The notes: a model not told the origin generated them from the sequence alone. A stretch of 56,495 nucleotides of DNA from Psychromonas ossibalaenae ATCC BAA-1528 (GCF_000381745.1 NZ_KB906998.1:1-56495), one strand, 5' to 3'; positions 8,979 to 18,572 are shown, numbered from the stretch's first letter. Made by a program: numbers and translations.

Positions 8979-9015
8979 AAAAGCCGTCAGTTAAACAAGT
9001 TAACTGACGGCTTTT
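8979..9015. terminator. Terminator after adenosine deaminase
   Basis: AAAAGCCGTCAGTTAA pairs perfectly with TTAACTGACGGCTTTT around a 5-base loop. On the minus strand it follows the add stop codon and ends in T residues. Confidence 0.9.
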
Positions 9016-9064
9016 ATAAATGCAGGCTGAGATTTAAATACAGTCTCGGCGTTTAAACAAAAGC

Positions 9065-10060
9065 TTATTCTGCAAACTGAAGCAGGTGCTGTTTAACTGA
9101 CTCTGAAGCGAATGCGTGGGCAACACTGATTTTGTAGATATTAAAATAGTCTTCACGGTTCAGAGCAAACTCATCCATTACCTTACGCACTTCATCGGTC
9201 ATAGTGGTGTTAGAAACCGTGCGGTTATCGGTATTGATAGTAACCAGCAGACCGTCTTTATAGAAGGCTTTGAGCGGGTGACTGCTGAGGTTTTCGACAG
9301 CTTTAGTCTGAACATTGCTGCTCGGGCAGGTTTCCAGGGCAACTTCTTTGCTTTTGACCAGCTCATAAGCGTCGGCATGTCCAGTAATGTGGATACCGTG
9401 TCCGACACGCTCCGCACCAAGCAGCGATACTGCATCATGGACGTTCTGACCCGATCCCTGCTCTCCTGCATGGATGGTGATTCGGTAACCTTTATCAGCC
9501 GCATACTGTGCATAAGGGATGAATTCATGGCAGAATCCATCAGCTTCGCCACCGGCTAAATCGAATGCGGCAACGCCGTTATTTAAGTATTTCTCACCCG
9601 CATCGACAACACCTTTAATGGTTTCTTTGGGCATATGTCTTAACAGTGACAGGATGTAGTTACCCTTGATGTCATACATCTGCTCAGCTTTCTTCATGCC
9701 TTTGACAGCACTGCCGATGATCTGATCCAGCGTTAAGCCCTGTTCAAGATGCAGCAGGGGACCAAAACGAACTTCCAGGTATTTAACATTTTCTTTGGCT
9801 GCATCTTCAAAAAGTTCAAATGAGATACGTTCGATACCTTCTGCGGTCTGCATAACTGAAAGAGGCAGTTCAAAGCGTTTCAGGTACTCATCTAAGTTTA
9901 AGCAGGTCTCTGGAGCAATCATTAAGTTTCTAATTTCCTCAATGTTGTCTGCAGGAAGTGTTAGGTTCTGCTCACGGGCAAGATCAATAATTGTCTGCGG
10001 ACGCACGCTGCCGTCTAGATGACAGTGCAGATCGATTTTCGGTAAGTTAAAGTAATTCAT
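9065..10060 (-). CDS. add: Adenosine deaminase
   Basis: 331 residues, the normal length. The zinc ligands H12 and H14 lie in DLHCHLDGS. The catalytic HAGE motif, ERVGHGI, CPSSN and INTDNRTVS follow in order. The last motif has TDNR in place of TDDP, as in Vibrio-type enzymes. It converts adenosine and deoxyadenosine to inosine and deoxyinosine in purine salvage, in the cytoplasm. The 5' leader carries an adenine riboswitch ending about 40 bases before the start codon, so expression should rise when adenine is abundant. The gene is monocistronic with its own terminator. Confidence 0.96.
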   Translation of the reverse strand: MNYFNLPKIDLHCHLDGSVRPQTIIDLAREQNLTLPADNIEEIRNLMIAPETCLNLDEYLKRFELPLSVMQTAEGIERISFELFEDAAKENVKYLEVRFGPLLHLEQGLTLDQIIGSAVKGMKKAEQMYDIKGNYILSLLRHMPKETIKGVVDAGEKYLNNGVAAFDLAGGEADGFCHEFIPYAQYAADKGYRITIHAGEQGSGQNVHDAVSLLGAERVGHGIHITGHADAYELVKSKEVALETCPSSNVQTKAVENLSSHPLKAFYKDGLLVTINTDNRTVSNTTMTDEVRKVMDEFALNREDYFNIYKISVAHAFASESVKQHLLQFAE

Positions 10061-10099
10061 AAGTCTCTACCTTTATTTAGGGGTCGTTAAAGTTACAGA

Positions 10100-10166
10100 C
10101 TTCATAATCAAGAATTTAAGGATCTTGGTAGAAACTCCCAAACCATATCATTGGGATTATACGAAG
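10100..10166 (-). promoter_or_regulatory. Adenine riboswitch (purine aptamer) controlling add
   Basis: On the minus strand P1 CTTCGTA (10166-10160) pairs with TATGAAG (10106-10100), with one G-U pair. P2 is TCCCAAT/TTTGGGA, P3 is CAAGA/TCTTG, J2/3 contains GTTTCTACC, and the loops carry GATATGG and CCTTAAAT for the loop-loop contact. The sequence closely matches the Vibrio vulnificus add riboswitch. The specificity base in GATTATG is T (U74), which reads adenine; guanine aptamers have C there. Location 40 bases before the start codon with no T-run terminator favours translational control. Confidence 0.95.
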
Positions 10167-10436
10167 CAGTTTAACAGCGTACTTTATCAGCATGAACTTT
10201 AGCCTGCAATCCATATCCGGATAGTGCTGTCAGACTTTTGTTTTTTTTATGACAAATACCAGATGTACAACTCGTTTTTAGCTTTGTCTTTCTGATAGCC
10301 GGTCTATTTTCTGCCAGGAATCAGGTACGAAAAGCCGCTATTTCGCTGCAGGTTCATTTTCATGAAACGGGCATTATTTTTGCCCATCAATCTGGCGTTT
10401 GTATAAAGCTCGGCTTCAGCTTTATACAGCAGCTAA

Positions 10437-10683
10437 AATTTAATCACTCTGCCTGTGATTAAAATCTCACTGTTAAGCTGCATCTCATGAAGATAGGTGA
10501 TACTCATATCTGCACTAACGGCCTCAATAATCTTTTGAAAACCGGATGGCACATACCAGCATCAAGCCGATCTGCTAGAAAGCCGCCGTGCATAATTCCC
10601 TGAAACCCCTGCTGGTGGATTGTACCTTTAGCGAGTGCCAAGATCTGCTGATCGCTAGTATTTTCCGGCTGCTTTATGCGGAC
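10437..10683 (-). pseudogene. Remnant of a PaaI/hotdog-fold thioesterase gene
   Basis: One minus frame reads PENTSDQQILALAKGTIHQ then QGFQGIMHGGFLADRLDAG, containing the HGG motif of PaaI-type acyl-CoA thioesterases. A different frame then continues with EAVSADMSITYLHEMQLNS and EILITGRVIK, matching the next strands of the same fold. No start or continuous frame remains. The surrounding stretch 10167-10436 holds nothing recognisable beyond the riboswitch promoter, and 10684-10769 holds the palindrome and leader of the next operon. Confidence 0.6.
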
Positions 10684-10704
10684 ACCTTATTGGTAAATGA
10701 AAAT

Positions 10705-10728
10705 AGTTATTGGCATATGCCAATAACT
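10705..10728. promoter_or_regulatory. Perfect 24-bp palindromic operator before the DUF134 operon
   Basis: Each half is AGTTATTGGCAT; the second half is its exact reverse complement, with the central GGCATATGCC. It ends 41 bp before the start codon of the DUF134 gene, in the expected promoter region. Autoregulation by the DUF134 helix-turn-helix protein is the simplest reading (inference). Confidence 0.75.
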
Positions 10729-10769
10729 TGAGTAGAGTAGCGTAATAATTATTAATTGAGTATTAAGTT

Positions 10770-11087
10770 ATGAGACCAAAAATTAAACGACATATTTGTG
10801 CCTCCGGCTGTGCCAGGTTCAGTTTATTCAAACCCAACGGTATTCCCGCTTCAGAGCTGAATAAAATTAGAATTGAAGCAGATGAGTTTGAAGCGATGCG
10901 TTTAGTGGATCTCCAGCAGTTGTCGCAGCAGGATGCCGCACAAAAAATGCAGGTATCACGACAAACTTTTGCCAATATTATAAAAAAAGCCCGGCACAAA
11001 GTGACCAGCGCTCTACTTAACGGTGATGCTTTGGTCCTGCCTGAAAACAATCTGACGACTATAAAATTAGAAAAGGAATTATTATGA
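10770..11087 (+). CDS. DUF134 family helix-turn-helix regulator
   Basis: 105 residues. The N-terminal HICASGCARFSLFKPNGIP carries the Cys pair and the F-KP-G-P signature of DUF134 (UPF0251). It is followed by a sigma70-region-4-like helix-turn-helix (DEFEAMRLVDLQQLSQQDA, then MQVSRQTFANIIKKAR). Such genes commonly sit beside NifX/NifB-like proteins, as here. The Cys pair could sense iron or bind a cluster (inference). The stop overlaps the next start by 4 bp (ATGA), so the two genes are translationally coupled. A perfect palindrome in the promoter is the probable operator. Confidence 0.85.
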   Translation: MRPKIKRHICASGCARFSLFKPNGIPASELNKIRIEADEFEAMRLVDLQQLSQQDAAQKMQVSRQTFANIIKKARHKVTSALLNGDALVLPENNLTTIKLEKELL

Positions 11088-11452
11088 TTTACGCTATTGC
11101 TACAACAGAAAAACAGCTTTCTCCGCGCTTCTCAAAGGCGGAAATTTTTACTTTTTATAATGAACTTGGCAGAGTGGTTGCGGTACAGAAGAACCCCTGT
11201 TTAGCAGTATCCGGATGTACAGGAAAAAAACTATTAATTGAACTGCTCAAAAAACTCAATTGTGATGTAGTCATTGTGCGTAAAATAGGTGAAAAAACAC
11301 TGGCAAAACTGTTATTTTCCGGTTTTAAAGTTGAGCAGGGCAGTACCCGGGATACGACTGAAGTGTTATTAGAAAATGCACGTCTACAGAAAAATTCATT
11401 AACCCGCCCAGAGCAGGGAGTAAAAAGTAAAGGCTCCGGTTGTTCGGCTTAA
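11084..11452 (+). CDS. NifX/NifB C-terminal-like (dinitrogenase iron-molybdenum cofactor family) protein
   Basis: 122 residues with an RNase-H-like fold pattern of the MTH1175/NifX family: IYAIATTEKQLSPRFSKAEIF at the N-terminus, GCTGKKLLIELLKKLNCDVV and IGEKTLAKLLFSGFKVEQG after it. The family binds iron- or Fe-Mo-type clusters and acts in cofactor carriage. No nitrogenase gene is nearby, so a general Fe-S or mixed-metal role is likelier. The C-terminus ends GSGCSA. It is coupled to the DUF134 gene and followed 16 bp later by nqrM. Confidence 0.85.
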   Translation: MIYAIATTEKQLSPRFSKAEIFTFYNELGRVVAVQKNPCLAVSGCTGKKLLIELLKKLNCDVVIVRKIGEKTLAKLLFSGFKVEQGSTRDTTEVLLENARLQKNSLTRPEQGVKSKGSGCSA

Positions 11453-11468
11453 CAAAAGGAAAAAGCTT

Positions 11469-11666
11469 ATGGAATTTGTAATAACATTTATAATTTTTTC
11501 TCTGGCTGCTGGCGCCATGGCATTAGGTGTTATTTTTCACCGCCGGGAACTGCAGGGGAGCTGCGCTGGGTTAGTTAACCTGGATATTGAGCCGAGCTGT
11601 GACTGCGAGGCTGTCTGCGATGCGCACCGCACTTTATATCAAATACAAGAGCCGAAGCCGCATTAA
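11469..11666 (+). CDS. nqrM: Na+-NQR maturation protein NqrM
   Basis: 65 residues with one N-terminal membrane segment (about residues 4-23) and four cysteines at 32, 44, 46 and 50 (GSCAGL, CDCEAVC), the pattern of NqrM (DUF539). NqrM is needed for maturation of the sodium-pumping NADH:quinone oxidoreductase, probably delivering iron to the cysteine site between NqrD and NqrE. In vibrios it sits by nqr/apbE; here it is the third gene of a DUF134-NifX operon, which hints at a shared iron-handling role. AAAGGA precedes the ATG. Confidence 0.88.
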   Translation: MEFVITFIIFSLAAGAMALGVIFHRRELQGSCAGLVNLDIEPSCDCEAVCDAHRTLYQIQEPKPH

Positions 11667-11695
11667 AGCATGTCGATGTTTTCTCATTAAACGAC

Positions 11696-12505
11696 TTACT
11701 TCTGTTGTTCTAACCATAGCTGCATATGTTTATCGAACAGCTTATCAAAGGTATTAAAATCAGTTAATTCTTGAATACGTTTATTTAAATAGTTTCTGAG
11801 AGCTTTACTGTTACATCCGGATTTTTTTGACAGGGTAAAATATAGACCCTCGATAGAAACAGGCTCTTGTAAATGTGTGACATTATTTTTTAAACCTGAT
11901 ACTTCGAGTATAGTCAGTCCCTGGTATAACTCGTATAACACATAATCGAAGCGCTCTGCGATCAGCATTGCAAAGGAGCGCTCTGCCGTGGCGCTAGTAC
12001 GTATATCTAATCTTTCTGACGCATATTTATCAAAATCCTGACCGAAACTGTTGTTGACTAAGGTACCGCCTCTTTTAGTCAGTAAATCACTCCATTCTTT
12101 AAAAGGAAATTCCCTGCCTTTTTTTACCCATACGACACTCGGCACGTTGGTAAACTGCGGCAGAATATAGTCCATATATTCCTGACGCTGGTCGGTAATA
12201 AATGCGCCGGCAAGCATATCCACTTCACCATGCTTAGCTTCCTGCTGCGCCCGGGCCCAAACGCCTCGATCCCGGGCATCAATTGTAATGCCGCTGTCCA
12301 TTAATGCCAGTTCTAATAGTTCGACTGCCAGCCCGGTGAGTTTTCCGGGGTTATGCTGATCTCGCCAAAGAATGGGAGGGTATTCCGCGTTACCAGTCAC
12401 AACTAAATGTTTACATATCGACAGGTTTGCCTGAACCGGGATACTTAAAAGCAGAATAAACAGCATGAAACTGAGAAGTGTTTTTGCAGAACTGATACGA
12501 AACAT
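11696..12505 (-). CDS. Periplasmic solute-binding protein, family 3 (amino-acid-binding-like)
   Basis: 269 residues with a signal peptide (LLSFMLFILLLSIPVQA) and an SBP_bac_3 fold: EYPPILW, LTGLAVELLELAL, GEVDMLAGAFITDQRQEYMDYI. No ABC permease or ATPase is nearby; the adjacent co-oriented gene is a chemoreceptor, 130 bp upstream with a terminator between. Such lone binding proteins may feed a chemoreceptor or a distant transporter (inference). AAGGGA precedes the start. Confidence 0.8.
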   Translation of the reverse strand: MFRISSAKTLLSFMLFILLLSIPVQANLSICKHLVVTGNAEYPPILWRDQHNPGKLTGLAVELLELALMDSGITIDARDRGVWARAQQEAKHGEVDMLAGAFITDQRQEYMDYILPQFTNVPSVVWVKKGREFPFKEWSDLLTKRGGTLVNNSFGQDFDKYASERLDIRTSATAERSFAMLIAERFDYVLYELYQGLTILEVSGLKNNVTHLQEPVSIEGLYFTLSKKSGCNSKALRNYLNKRIQELTDFNTFDKLFDKHMQLWLEQQK

Positions 12506-12586
12506 AAGAAATCCCTTTATATATCTGTCTAAATAAAGGGTAGTGTCTTTCAGTGTAAAATGTTGTTATATTTTCATACTCTATAA

Positions 12587-12619
12587 GTCAAAACAGGCGC
12601 ATTATGCGCCTGTTTTGAC
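12587..12619 (-). terminator. Terminator after the chemoreceptor gene
   Basis: GTCAAAACAGGCGCA and TGCGCCTGTTTTGAC form a perfect 15-bp stem around a 3-base loop. It sits just past the stop of the 12635 gene. Confidence 0.85.
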
Positions 12620-12634
12620 TAGGGGAAGAAATAC

Positions 12635-14077
12635 TTAAGCGGTCTGGTAACGGGCTAAAATTTCACCCAGATTTTCAGACGCTGCAGATAATTTAACCAC
12701 GCCCTCGGAAGACTGAGCCACTAAATCTTTGATGGTATTAGATTTCAGACGGATATCACTAAGCTCTGCAGAGATATTGTTAGCCACTGAACTTTGCTCT
12801 TCCGAGGAAGTTGCAATTTGAAAGCTCATATCAATCACGGCCTGTGAGGATTCACTGATTGAGTTTACATCGCTGCCGATATTAACGATCATTTCACGAC
12901 TTGCCTGTGCCTGTTTTACGGTATTGTCTGTCATATGGGCAATGTTGTTGGTTTCTGACTGCAGGTTTTCGATCATTGACTGAATCTCAACCGTTGCCGC
13001 CTGGGTACGGCTGGCTAACGTTCTTACTTCATCCGCAACAACGGCAAAACCTCGTCCCTGCTCACCTGCGCGTGCAGCTTCAATAGCCGCATTCAGTGCA
13101 AGCAGATTAGTCTGTTCAGAAATAGCATTGATGGTGGTGATCACATCGTTGATTTTAGTGGCATTATCTTTGAGGGTAGACACTGAGTCTGAAGTTTGAT
13201 CGATATAACTGGAAAGCTGCTGGATCTCGCTGATTGCATGCTGTACCCGCTCATCGCTCTGCTTGATATATTCCGAATTCTGCTCTACATGTTGCGATGC
13301 TAGTTTAGAAATATCAGTGACTTCTAGTGAAGATGCGGTCATCTCTTCCATTGCCGTTGCAACTGAATCCAAGGAAGTGTACTGCTGCTCTACCTGCTCT
13401 TCACTCTGCTTTGTTTCATCGGCAAATGAAGATGAAGTGGTGTGCAGTGTCTGTGCATTTTCTTTTACTGTTACCACTAACTCGGTCAGGGTATCCATCG
13501 CTTTGTCGAGTGCACAGCCGATTGTACCGAATTCGTCACGTCCCGGGTGGAAGCCTAAACGGGAAGTCAGATCACCCTTGGCAATCTTTTCTGTTGTATC
13601 CCAAAGCACCCATAATGCGCCGCCGATAAATGTGGCAGTCCAGTACAGCGCTAATGTGAAAGGCAGTATCCATAGAAAAGAGAGCAGAAATGAGTAAAAA
13701 GCCTGCTCTTTAGCACCTTTTTCCTGATAGGGGGCTTTTTGAGATAAAGAAACATACTGCTGCGAACTTGTTTTAACGACTGCGGTGAGCATCTCCTGGC
13801 GACGTGAAGAATCGGCGGCTGACCTTGAAACCTGCAGGCCGAGTGAAGCTAATTTATCCGTCTGTCCTGACGACTCCATTGCCTGCACCATGCCTGACAG
13901 CCGCTGCTCGAGTGCCTGCATTGACTGTTGTTCAATCTGTTCAATAGAGTTCTGGTAACGTCCCACTGATAGAGCTGTTAAAACGATTAAAAACAAACCG
14001 AAAATAACCATAAATTTGTCATTAATCGACATTTTAATAAATAATTTATCGATGTTGCGAAACTGTACTTCTTTCAT
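12635..14077 (-). CDS. Methyl-accepting chemotaxis protein (short periplasmic domain)
   Basis: 480 residues. TM1 is near residues 22-42, a short helical periplasmic part of about 85 residues follows, TM2 is near 131-155, then a HAMP domain and the signalling domain. The hairpin tip reads [34 protein letters not shown], given here in pieces: [19 protein letters not shown] then [11 protein letters not shown]. No CheR-binding pentapeptide is present at the C-terminus. The periplasmic domain is too small for a Cache fold and is probably a four-helix or unclassified sensor. The ligand is unknown. Confidence 0.9.
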   Translation of the reverse strand: MKEVQFRNIDKLFIKMSINDKFMVIFGLFLIVLTALSVGRYQNSIEQIEQQSMQALEQRLSGMVQAMESSGQTDKLASLGLQVSRSAADSSRRQEMLTAVVKTSSQQYVSLSQKAPYQEKGAKEQAFYSFLLSFLWILPFTLALYWTATFIGGALWVLWDTTEKIAKGDLTSRLGFHPGRDEFGTIGCALDKAMDTLTELVVTVKENAQTLHTTSSSFADETKQSEEQVEQQYTSLDSVATAMEEMTASSLEVTDISKLASQHVEQNSEYIKQSDERVQHAISEIQQLSSYIDQTSDSVSTLKDNATKINDVITTINAISEQTNLLALNAAIEAARAGEQGRGFAVVADEVRTLASRTQAATVEIQSMIENLQSETNNIAHMTDNTVKQAQASREMIVNIGSDVNSISESSQAVIDMSFQIATSSEEQSSVANNISAELSDIRLKSNTIKDLVAQSSEGVVKLSAASENLGEILARYQTA

Positions 14078-14273
14078 AAGCTATCCCTACTATGTGGTGC
14101 TGAATTTTTTTTCCATTGCTTTTAGAATATACGTATTTTGCCAGTTAGGTAGTTTCCTTGGTAATAATTGTTAACTATGTAATATTTATGAATTGAGTTT
14201 GATGTCTATTTATACAGGGGCCGCAGTTCAGAATGAATCTGGGATCGTAATATTGATACTTTTCTAGCGGGGA

Positions 14274-14306
14274 TAAAAAGGGAGCTGGACTGTTATCCTG
14301 CTCCCT
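14274..14306 (-). terminator. Terminator after the RND efflux operon
   Basis: AGGGAGC and GCTCCCT pair, extended by AGGA/TCCA-side bases, followed by TTTTT on the minus strand. It lies 28 bp beyond the permease stop codon. Confidence 0.8.
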
Positions 14307-14333
14307 ATGTTTTTTTATGCTTTACGGAGGAGT

Positions 14334-17300
14334 TTAGACCGCTGCTAACTCAGCCGCCGGCTCTTGATTTTCAACTTTGTCCTTATTCGGAATCCTAAAA
14401 ATAAGCACGTAGGTGACCGGTAGTACAATCAGTGTCAGCAGGGTGGCAAAGCCTAAGCCGAATATAATTGTCACTGCCATTGACTTAAAAAACGGATCAA
14501 ACAGCAGCGGGATCATACCCAGCATAGTGGTAACTGCCGCCATGCATACCGGCCGAACACGACTTACTGACGATTCAAATACCGCATCATAGGGAACTTT
14601 ACCCTCGGCCAGTTCGACGCGGATCTGATCCACCAGAACGATACCGTTTTTGATCACCATACCACTTAAACTGAGCATACCCAGTATAGCCATAAAGCTG
14701 AACGGTGCATCAAACAAGAGCAGTCCCGATGCGATACCAATGACTGCCAGCGGTACATTAAACCAGATAACCAGCGGTTGTCTTACTGAGTTGAAAACCA
14801 CGACAGTGATCAGGAACATTGCCAGATAACCCATAGGTATTGAGCTGGCAATACCGGCCTGTGCTTCGCTGGAAGTTTCATATTCGCCGCCCCATTCCAG
14901 TTCATAACCGGCCGGCAGTGTAATTGCTTCAATTTTAGGGCGCAGTATGCGCAGTACAGAATCTGCAGTTTCACCACTGCCGAGCACCGGATCTGCCATT
15001 ATTGTTAAGACGCGTTTACGGTCACGGCGCATAATAATCGGGTTTTCCCATTCACTGTCAAATGAGGAGACTATTTGTGTAACCGGCACAAAAGTGCTGT
15101 TCTCACTGCTCCATACCTGCAGTTTTAGCAGACTGTCTGCATCAAGACGTTCCTGCTCCGGTGCCCGGGCAACAACCGGCATTAAGTGCGACTGTTCACG
15201 ATAGGTGCCAACTGGTTTGCCGCTGAAGTTAATCAGCATGGCAGTATCAAGATCCTGTTTGCTGACTGCGACTTTTTTCGCCTGTGCACTATTGAACTGC
15301 GGGCGTACAACATTGACCTGATTGCGCCAGCTGTGACGTATATTCTCAGTGGTCGGCTCGGTAATCATAATCTGCTCGGCCTGGCTGGCGAGTCGGCGCA
15401 GTACAACAGGATCTTCTCCGTAAAAGCGCGCTTCAATTTTTGCCGCCGGTGACGGGCCGTTATCCATTAATTTTACGCGGAATTGTGCTTCAGGATAGTT
15501 ATCCCGCAGAACACTGGTTAGTTCTGGTACCCCTTTATTGAGTGACTCTAAGTCATTCATTTCGATAATTAACTGCGCATAGGCGTTATAGCCTTTTTCC
15601 GGTGAATAGGGCAGTACAAAACGTTGTGCACCCTGGCCGATAACCGAAGTAATATTTTTCAGACCAACATCAGATTCCTGCTGGCGGGCGGTAATATCTG
15701 TTTCAATGCGTCTTATAAAATCTTCTGTTGCGCGGATATCCGTACCTTCCTGCATCCAGACATCAACAAAAAATATCGGTGTTGTTGATGGCGGGAAGAA
15801 GACATTTTTAACCTGCCCCATACCGAATACCGCCGCCGCTAACATAGCGATCACCAATGTTAAACTAAGCAGTCTAAAACGCATTGCTAAAGATAAAATT
15901 GCGCGGTAAGCGCTAAAGAACACACCTTTATAAAGTTCCTGCTGCTCTTCACTTACTTCACCGTCTTTAAATAACAGGTGACAGAAGAACGGTGTAATAG
16001 TGATAGCCGTGATCCAGCTGAGAAACAGTGAAATCAGGAGCACTTGAAACAGCGATGAACAGAATTCACCGGTTGCATTCTGTGACAAGCCGATCGGAGC
16101 AAAAGCTAATATTCCAATGATGGTCGCACCTAATAACGGCCACTGGGTCTGCTTGACAACATCCCCGGCAGCCTGGTACCGGGTCTGGCCGCGTTTAAGG
16201 CCGATCAGTATGCCTTCAGTTACTACAATGGCGTTATCTACCAGCATCCCCAGGGCGATTATCAGCGCGCCTAATGAGATAAGCTGCAGCTGAATATTTA
16301 GTACTTTCATAACAATAAAAGTACCCAGAATGGTCAGCAGCAGCACGGCACCCATTAATAAGCCGGAACGAACCCCCATAAAGACCAGAAGAACGATAAT
16401 AACGATAGCGATGGATTCAGCAAGGTTGATAAGAAAGCCGCTTATTGATTTATCAACCACAGCCCCTTGATCGTATACTGTGTTGAGGGCCATTCCCAGC
16501 GGCAGTTTCTCCTGCAGCTCGCTGATCTTTGCCGTCACTGCATGAGAAATATCAACAACATTTACACCAGAGCTGAATGATACGCCCAGCGACAGAGCAT
16601 TATTACCCATGTTGTGGTAAATCACCGCCGGTGCTTCACTTTCACTTTTATAGACGTCGGCAATATCACCCAGATAGACCAGATCTTTACTGCCCGGCGG
16701 GCTTACTAATAAACGACGCATATCATTAACATCAGCAAATTCACCGGTCGGATTAATACGAATTCTTCCCTGCCCGACTCGAATGCTGCCGGCATTAGAG
16801 ACAACATTCTGGCTGCTGATCTGGCTGTAGATATAATTCTGATCCAGTCCGATTGCGGCTAGTTTCTGCTGACTGATTTCAACCACTATCTGCTCTTCTG
16901 TTGCGCCGGCAACAGAGACCTTTTTTACGCCGTTTATCATTACCAGTTCACGGCGTAAAAAATTGGCGTAGTTTTCAAGTTCGCGGTAGCTGTAACCCTC
17001 ACCGCTGATATTCATCAAGATGCCGTAAACATCGGAAAAATCATCAATGACCTGCGGCTGCATTACACCTGGCGGTAAATCAGCAACTGCGTCATTAACC
17101 TTACGGCGTAGTTCATCCCAGATCTGAGGCAGTTCATTTTTGTCGTACTGCTCCTGCATTTCAACTTCAATCTGTGATAAACCGGCACTGTTGATAGATG
17201 TGATATGCTTGATCTGAGGCATCTGCTGAATTGCATCTTCGAGTGTCAGTGTTACCTCTTCTTCAACCTGCTGCGGCGACGCGCCCGGGTAAGGAGTAAT

Positions 17301-17441
17301 AACCAGCGCTTGTTTAATGGTAAATTCAGGAAACTCTAACTGGCCAAGGCCGGTAAATGAAACACTGCCGCCAACCAGCATCAGCAGGACGAACATCCAG
17401 CTGATAACTTTATGATTAATACTGTAATGTGCGATATTCAT
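14334..17441 (-). CDS. RND efflux pump inner-membrane transporter (HAE1-like)
   Basis: 1035 residues, the full RND length with twelve membrane segments and two large periplasmic loops. The proton-relay segment reads GMLVDNAIV with D402 and N403; AcrB has two aspartates at this place. The later lysine is present in GMVIKNGIV (K931). The family exports hydrophobic drugs, bile salts or dyes by proton exchange. The start is 3 bp after the adaptor stop, so it is co-transcribed. A TolC-type channel lies across the divergent LysR gene. The substrate cannot be told from sequence. Confidence 0.92.
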   Translation of the reverse strand: MNIAHYSINHKVISWMFVLLMLVGGSVSFTGLGQLEFPEFTIKQALVITPYPGASPQQVEEEVTLTLEDAIQQMPQIKHITSINSAGLSQIEVEMQEQYDKNELPQIWDELRRKVNDAVADLPPGVMQPQVIDDFSDVYGILMNISGEGYSYRELENYANFLRRELVMINGVKKVSVAGATEEQIVVEISQQKLAAIGLDQNYIYSQISSQNVVSNAGSIRVGQGRIRINPTGEFADVNDMRRLLVSPPGSKDLVYLGDIADVYKSESEAPAVIYHNMGNNALSLGVSFSSGVNVVDISHAVTAKISELQEKLPLGMALNTVYDQGAVVDKSISGFLINLAESIAIVIIVLLVFMGVRSGLLMGAVLLLTILGTFIVMKVLNIQLQLISLGALIIALGMLVDNAIVVTEGILIGLKRGQTRYQAAGDVVKQTQWPLLGATIIGILAFAPIGLSQNATGEFCSSLFQVLLISLFLSWITAITITPFFCHLLFKDGEVSEEQQELYKGVFFSAYRAILSLAMRFRLLSLTLVIAMLAAAVFGMGQVKNVFFPPSTTPIFFVDVWMQEGTDIRATEDFIRRIETDITARQQESDVGLKNITSVIGQGAQRFVLPYSPEKGYNAYAQLIIEMNDLESLNKGVPELTSVLRDNYPEAQFRVKLMDNGPSPAAKIEARFYGEDPVVLRRLASQAEQIMITEPTTENIRHSWRNQVNVVRPQFNSAQAKKVAVSKQDLDTAMLINFSGKPVGTYREQSHLMPVVARAPEQERLDADSLLKLQVWSSENSTFVPVTQIVSSFDSEWENPIIMRRDRKRVLTIMADPVLGSGETADSVLRILRPKIEAITLPAGYELEWGGEYETSSEAQAGIASSIPMGYLAMFLITVVVFNSVRQPLVIWFNVPLAVIGIASGLLLFDAPFSFMAILGMLSLSGMVIKNGIVLVDQIRVELAEGKVPYDAVFESSVSRVRPVCMAAVTTMLGMIPLLFDPFFKSMAVTIIFGLGFATLLTLIVLPVTYVLIFRIPNKDKVENQEPAAELAAV

Positions 17442-17444
17442 TAA

Positions 17445-18572
17445 CTACACTCCTCTTTCCCAGCGAAGCGGTTTAACTTCCATACCGGCTTTAACTGCGA
17501 AGGCGCCGACAGCGACAATCTGATCCCCTTTATTTAAGCCGGACAGCACTTCTATGCCGTTAGTGCGTATTTGTCCCAGGGTTACATTTACCGCCTCAAG
17601 GCGGTTATTAGCCGTATTAAAACGCCATACGTTAGTTGTGCCGTCGATATCGCTTTTGACAATGGCAGACTGCGGTAAAACCTCAATAGAACCGCGGTTT
17701 TCTTCGCTTAACTGACTGCGGTAAATAGCCGACATATCCAGTAGTAATTCAGCACTCATTCCAGGAATAACATATAAATTTTTTGGTGGAGCAAAACTAA
17801 AAGTAACGGCGTAGGTTTGGGTGCCCGGGCTGACTTTGCTGGAACGTTCTTTGTATCTTACTGGATAAGTGTCGTCGTTTGGGCCTTGCGAAACAAACCG
17901 TATCTGCGGTTGATATTGTTTGTTTAACTTATTTTTATCTAAGCTGATGATTAACGATTCCGGTACCTGAATAGTGACATCCAGAAGCTGATTGCCCTGC
18001 AGCGCCAATACCACCTGTGCGGCTTGAATCATTTGATAATTATCCGATTCAACTTTGGCGACAACACCGGAGAAAGGGGCGGTTAAGCGGGTATATTTGA
18101 GCTGATCCTGAGCGCTGTTTAATGCTGATTTAGTGGATTTTAACGTTGCTCTGGCTGAATCAAATTCAGCTTTAGAAATAAGTTTTTGTTTTAACAGCTG
18201 CTGTTTACGCTGGAAATCAAGTTCGGCTAAATCGTAGTTTGCTTCTGCGTTTAACAGGTTGTTTTTTGCATCGCGGTCGTCAAGCTGTGCTAATAACTGG
18301 CCTTTCTTAACTTGCTGGCCTTCAATTAAATCCAGTTTAACCAGTTCGCCGTTAATACGAAAAGCTAAGTCTGCCTGCTGGTTGGCTGCCAGCTCGGCTG
18401 GAAAAATACGGTTTTTCTGAAAATCGCTATCACCTATGGTTATTAATTTTACCGGACGTACAGTTTCTGCCTGTACTGCCGCACTTTCAGCGCTGTCGCA
18501 GCCGCTCAGTAGTGAGCCCATGAAGATAGTGCCTGACAGCATAGCCAGCAGGCGGAGGTTGGTTGAGGTCAT
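17445..18572 (-). CDS. RND efflux periplasmic adaptor (membrane fusion protein), lipoprotein
   Basis: 375 residues. Signal peptide with lipobox LLSGC, then the biotinyl-lipoyl halves (ELVKLDLIEGQQVKKGQLL and VSPG...), an alpha-helical hairpin (about residues 105-160) and beta-barrel domains. It bridges the inner-membrane pump and the outer-membrane channel. It is the first gene of the efflux operon and divergent from a LysR gene 171 bp away, the usual arrangement for a LysR-controlled pump. Confidence 0.92.
   Translation of the reverse strand: MTSTNLRLLAMLSGTIFMGSLLSGCDSAESAAVQAETVRPVKLITIGDSDFQKNRIFPAELAANQQADLAFRINGELVKLDLIEGQQVKKGQLLAQLDDRDAKNNLLNAEANYDLAELDFQRKQQLLKQKLISKAEFDSARATLKSTKSALNSAQDQLKYTRLTAPFSGVVAKVESDNYQMIQAAQVVLALQGNQLLDVTIQVPESLIISLDKNKLNKQYQPQIRFVSQGPNDDTYPVRYKERSSKVSPGTQTYAVTFSFAPPKNLYVIPGMSAELLLDMSAIYRSQLSEENRGSIEVLPQSAIVKSDIDGTTNVWRFNTANNRLEAVNVTLGQIRTNGIEVLSGLNKGDQIVAVGAFAVKAGMEVKPLRWERGV

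Noticed and set aside
11084..11452. Evidence for nitrogen fixation
   Set aside because: The NifX-like family is widespread outside diazotrophs and no nif structural gene is present.
14947..15452. Two plus-strand frames inside the RND gene
   Set aside because: Antisense to a strongly supported transporter with no start signals.
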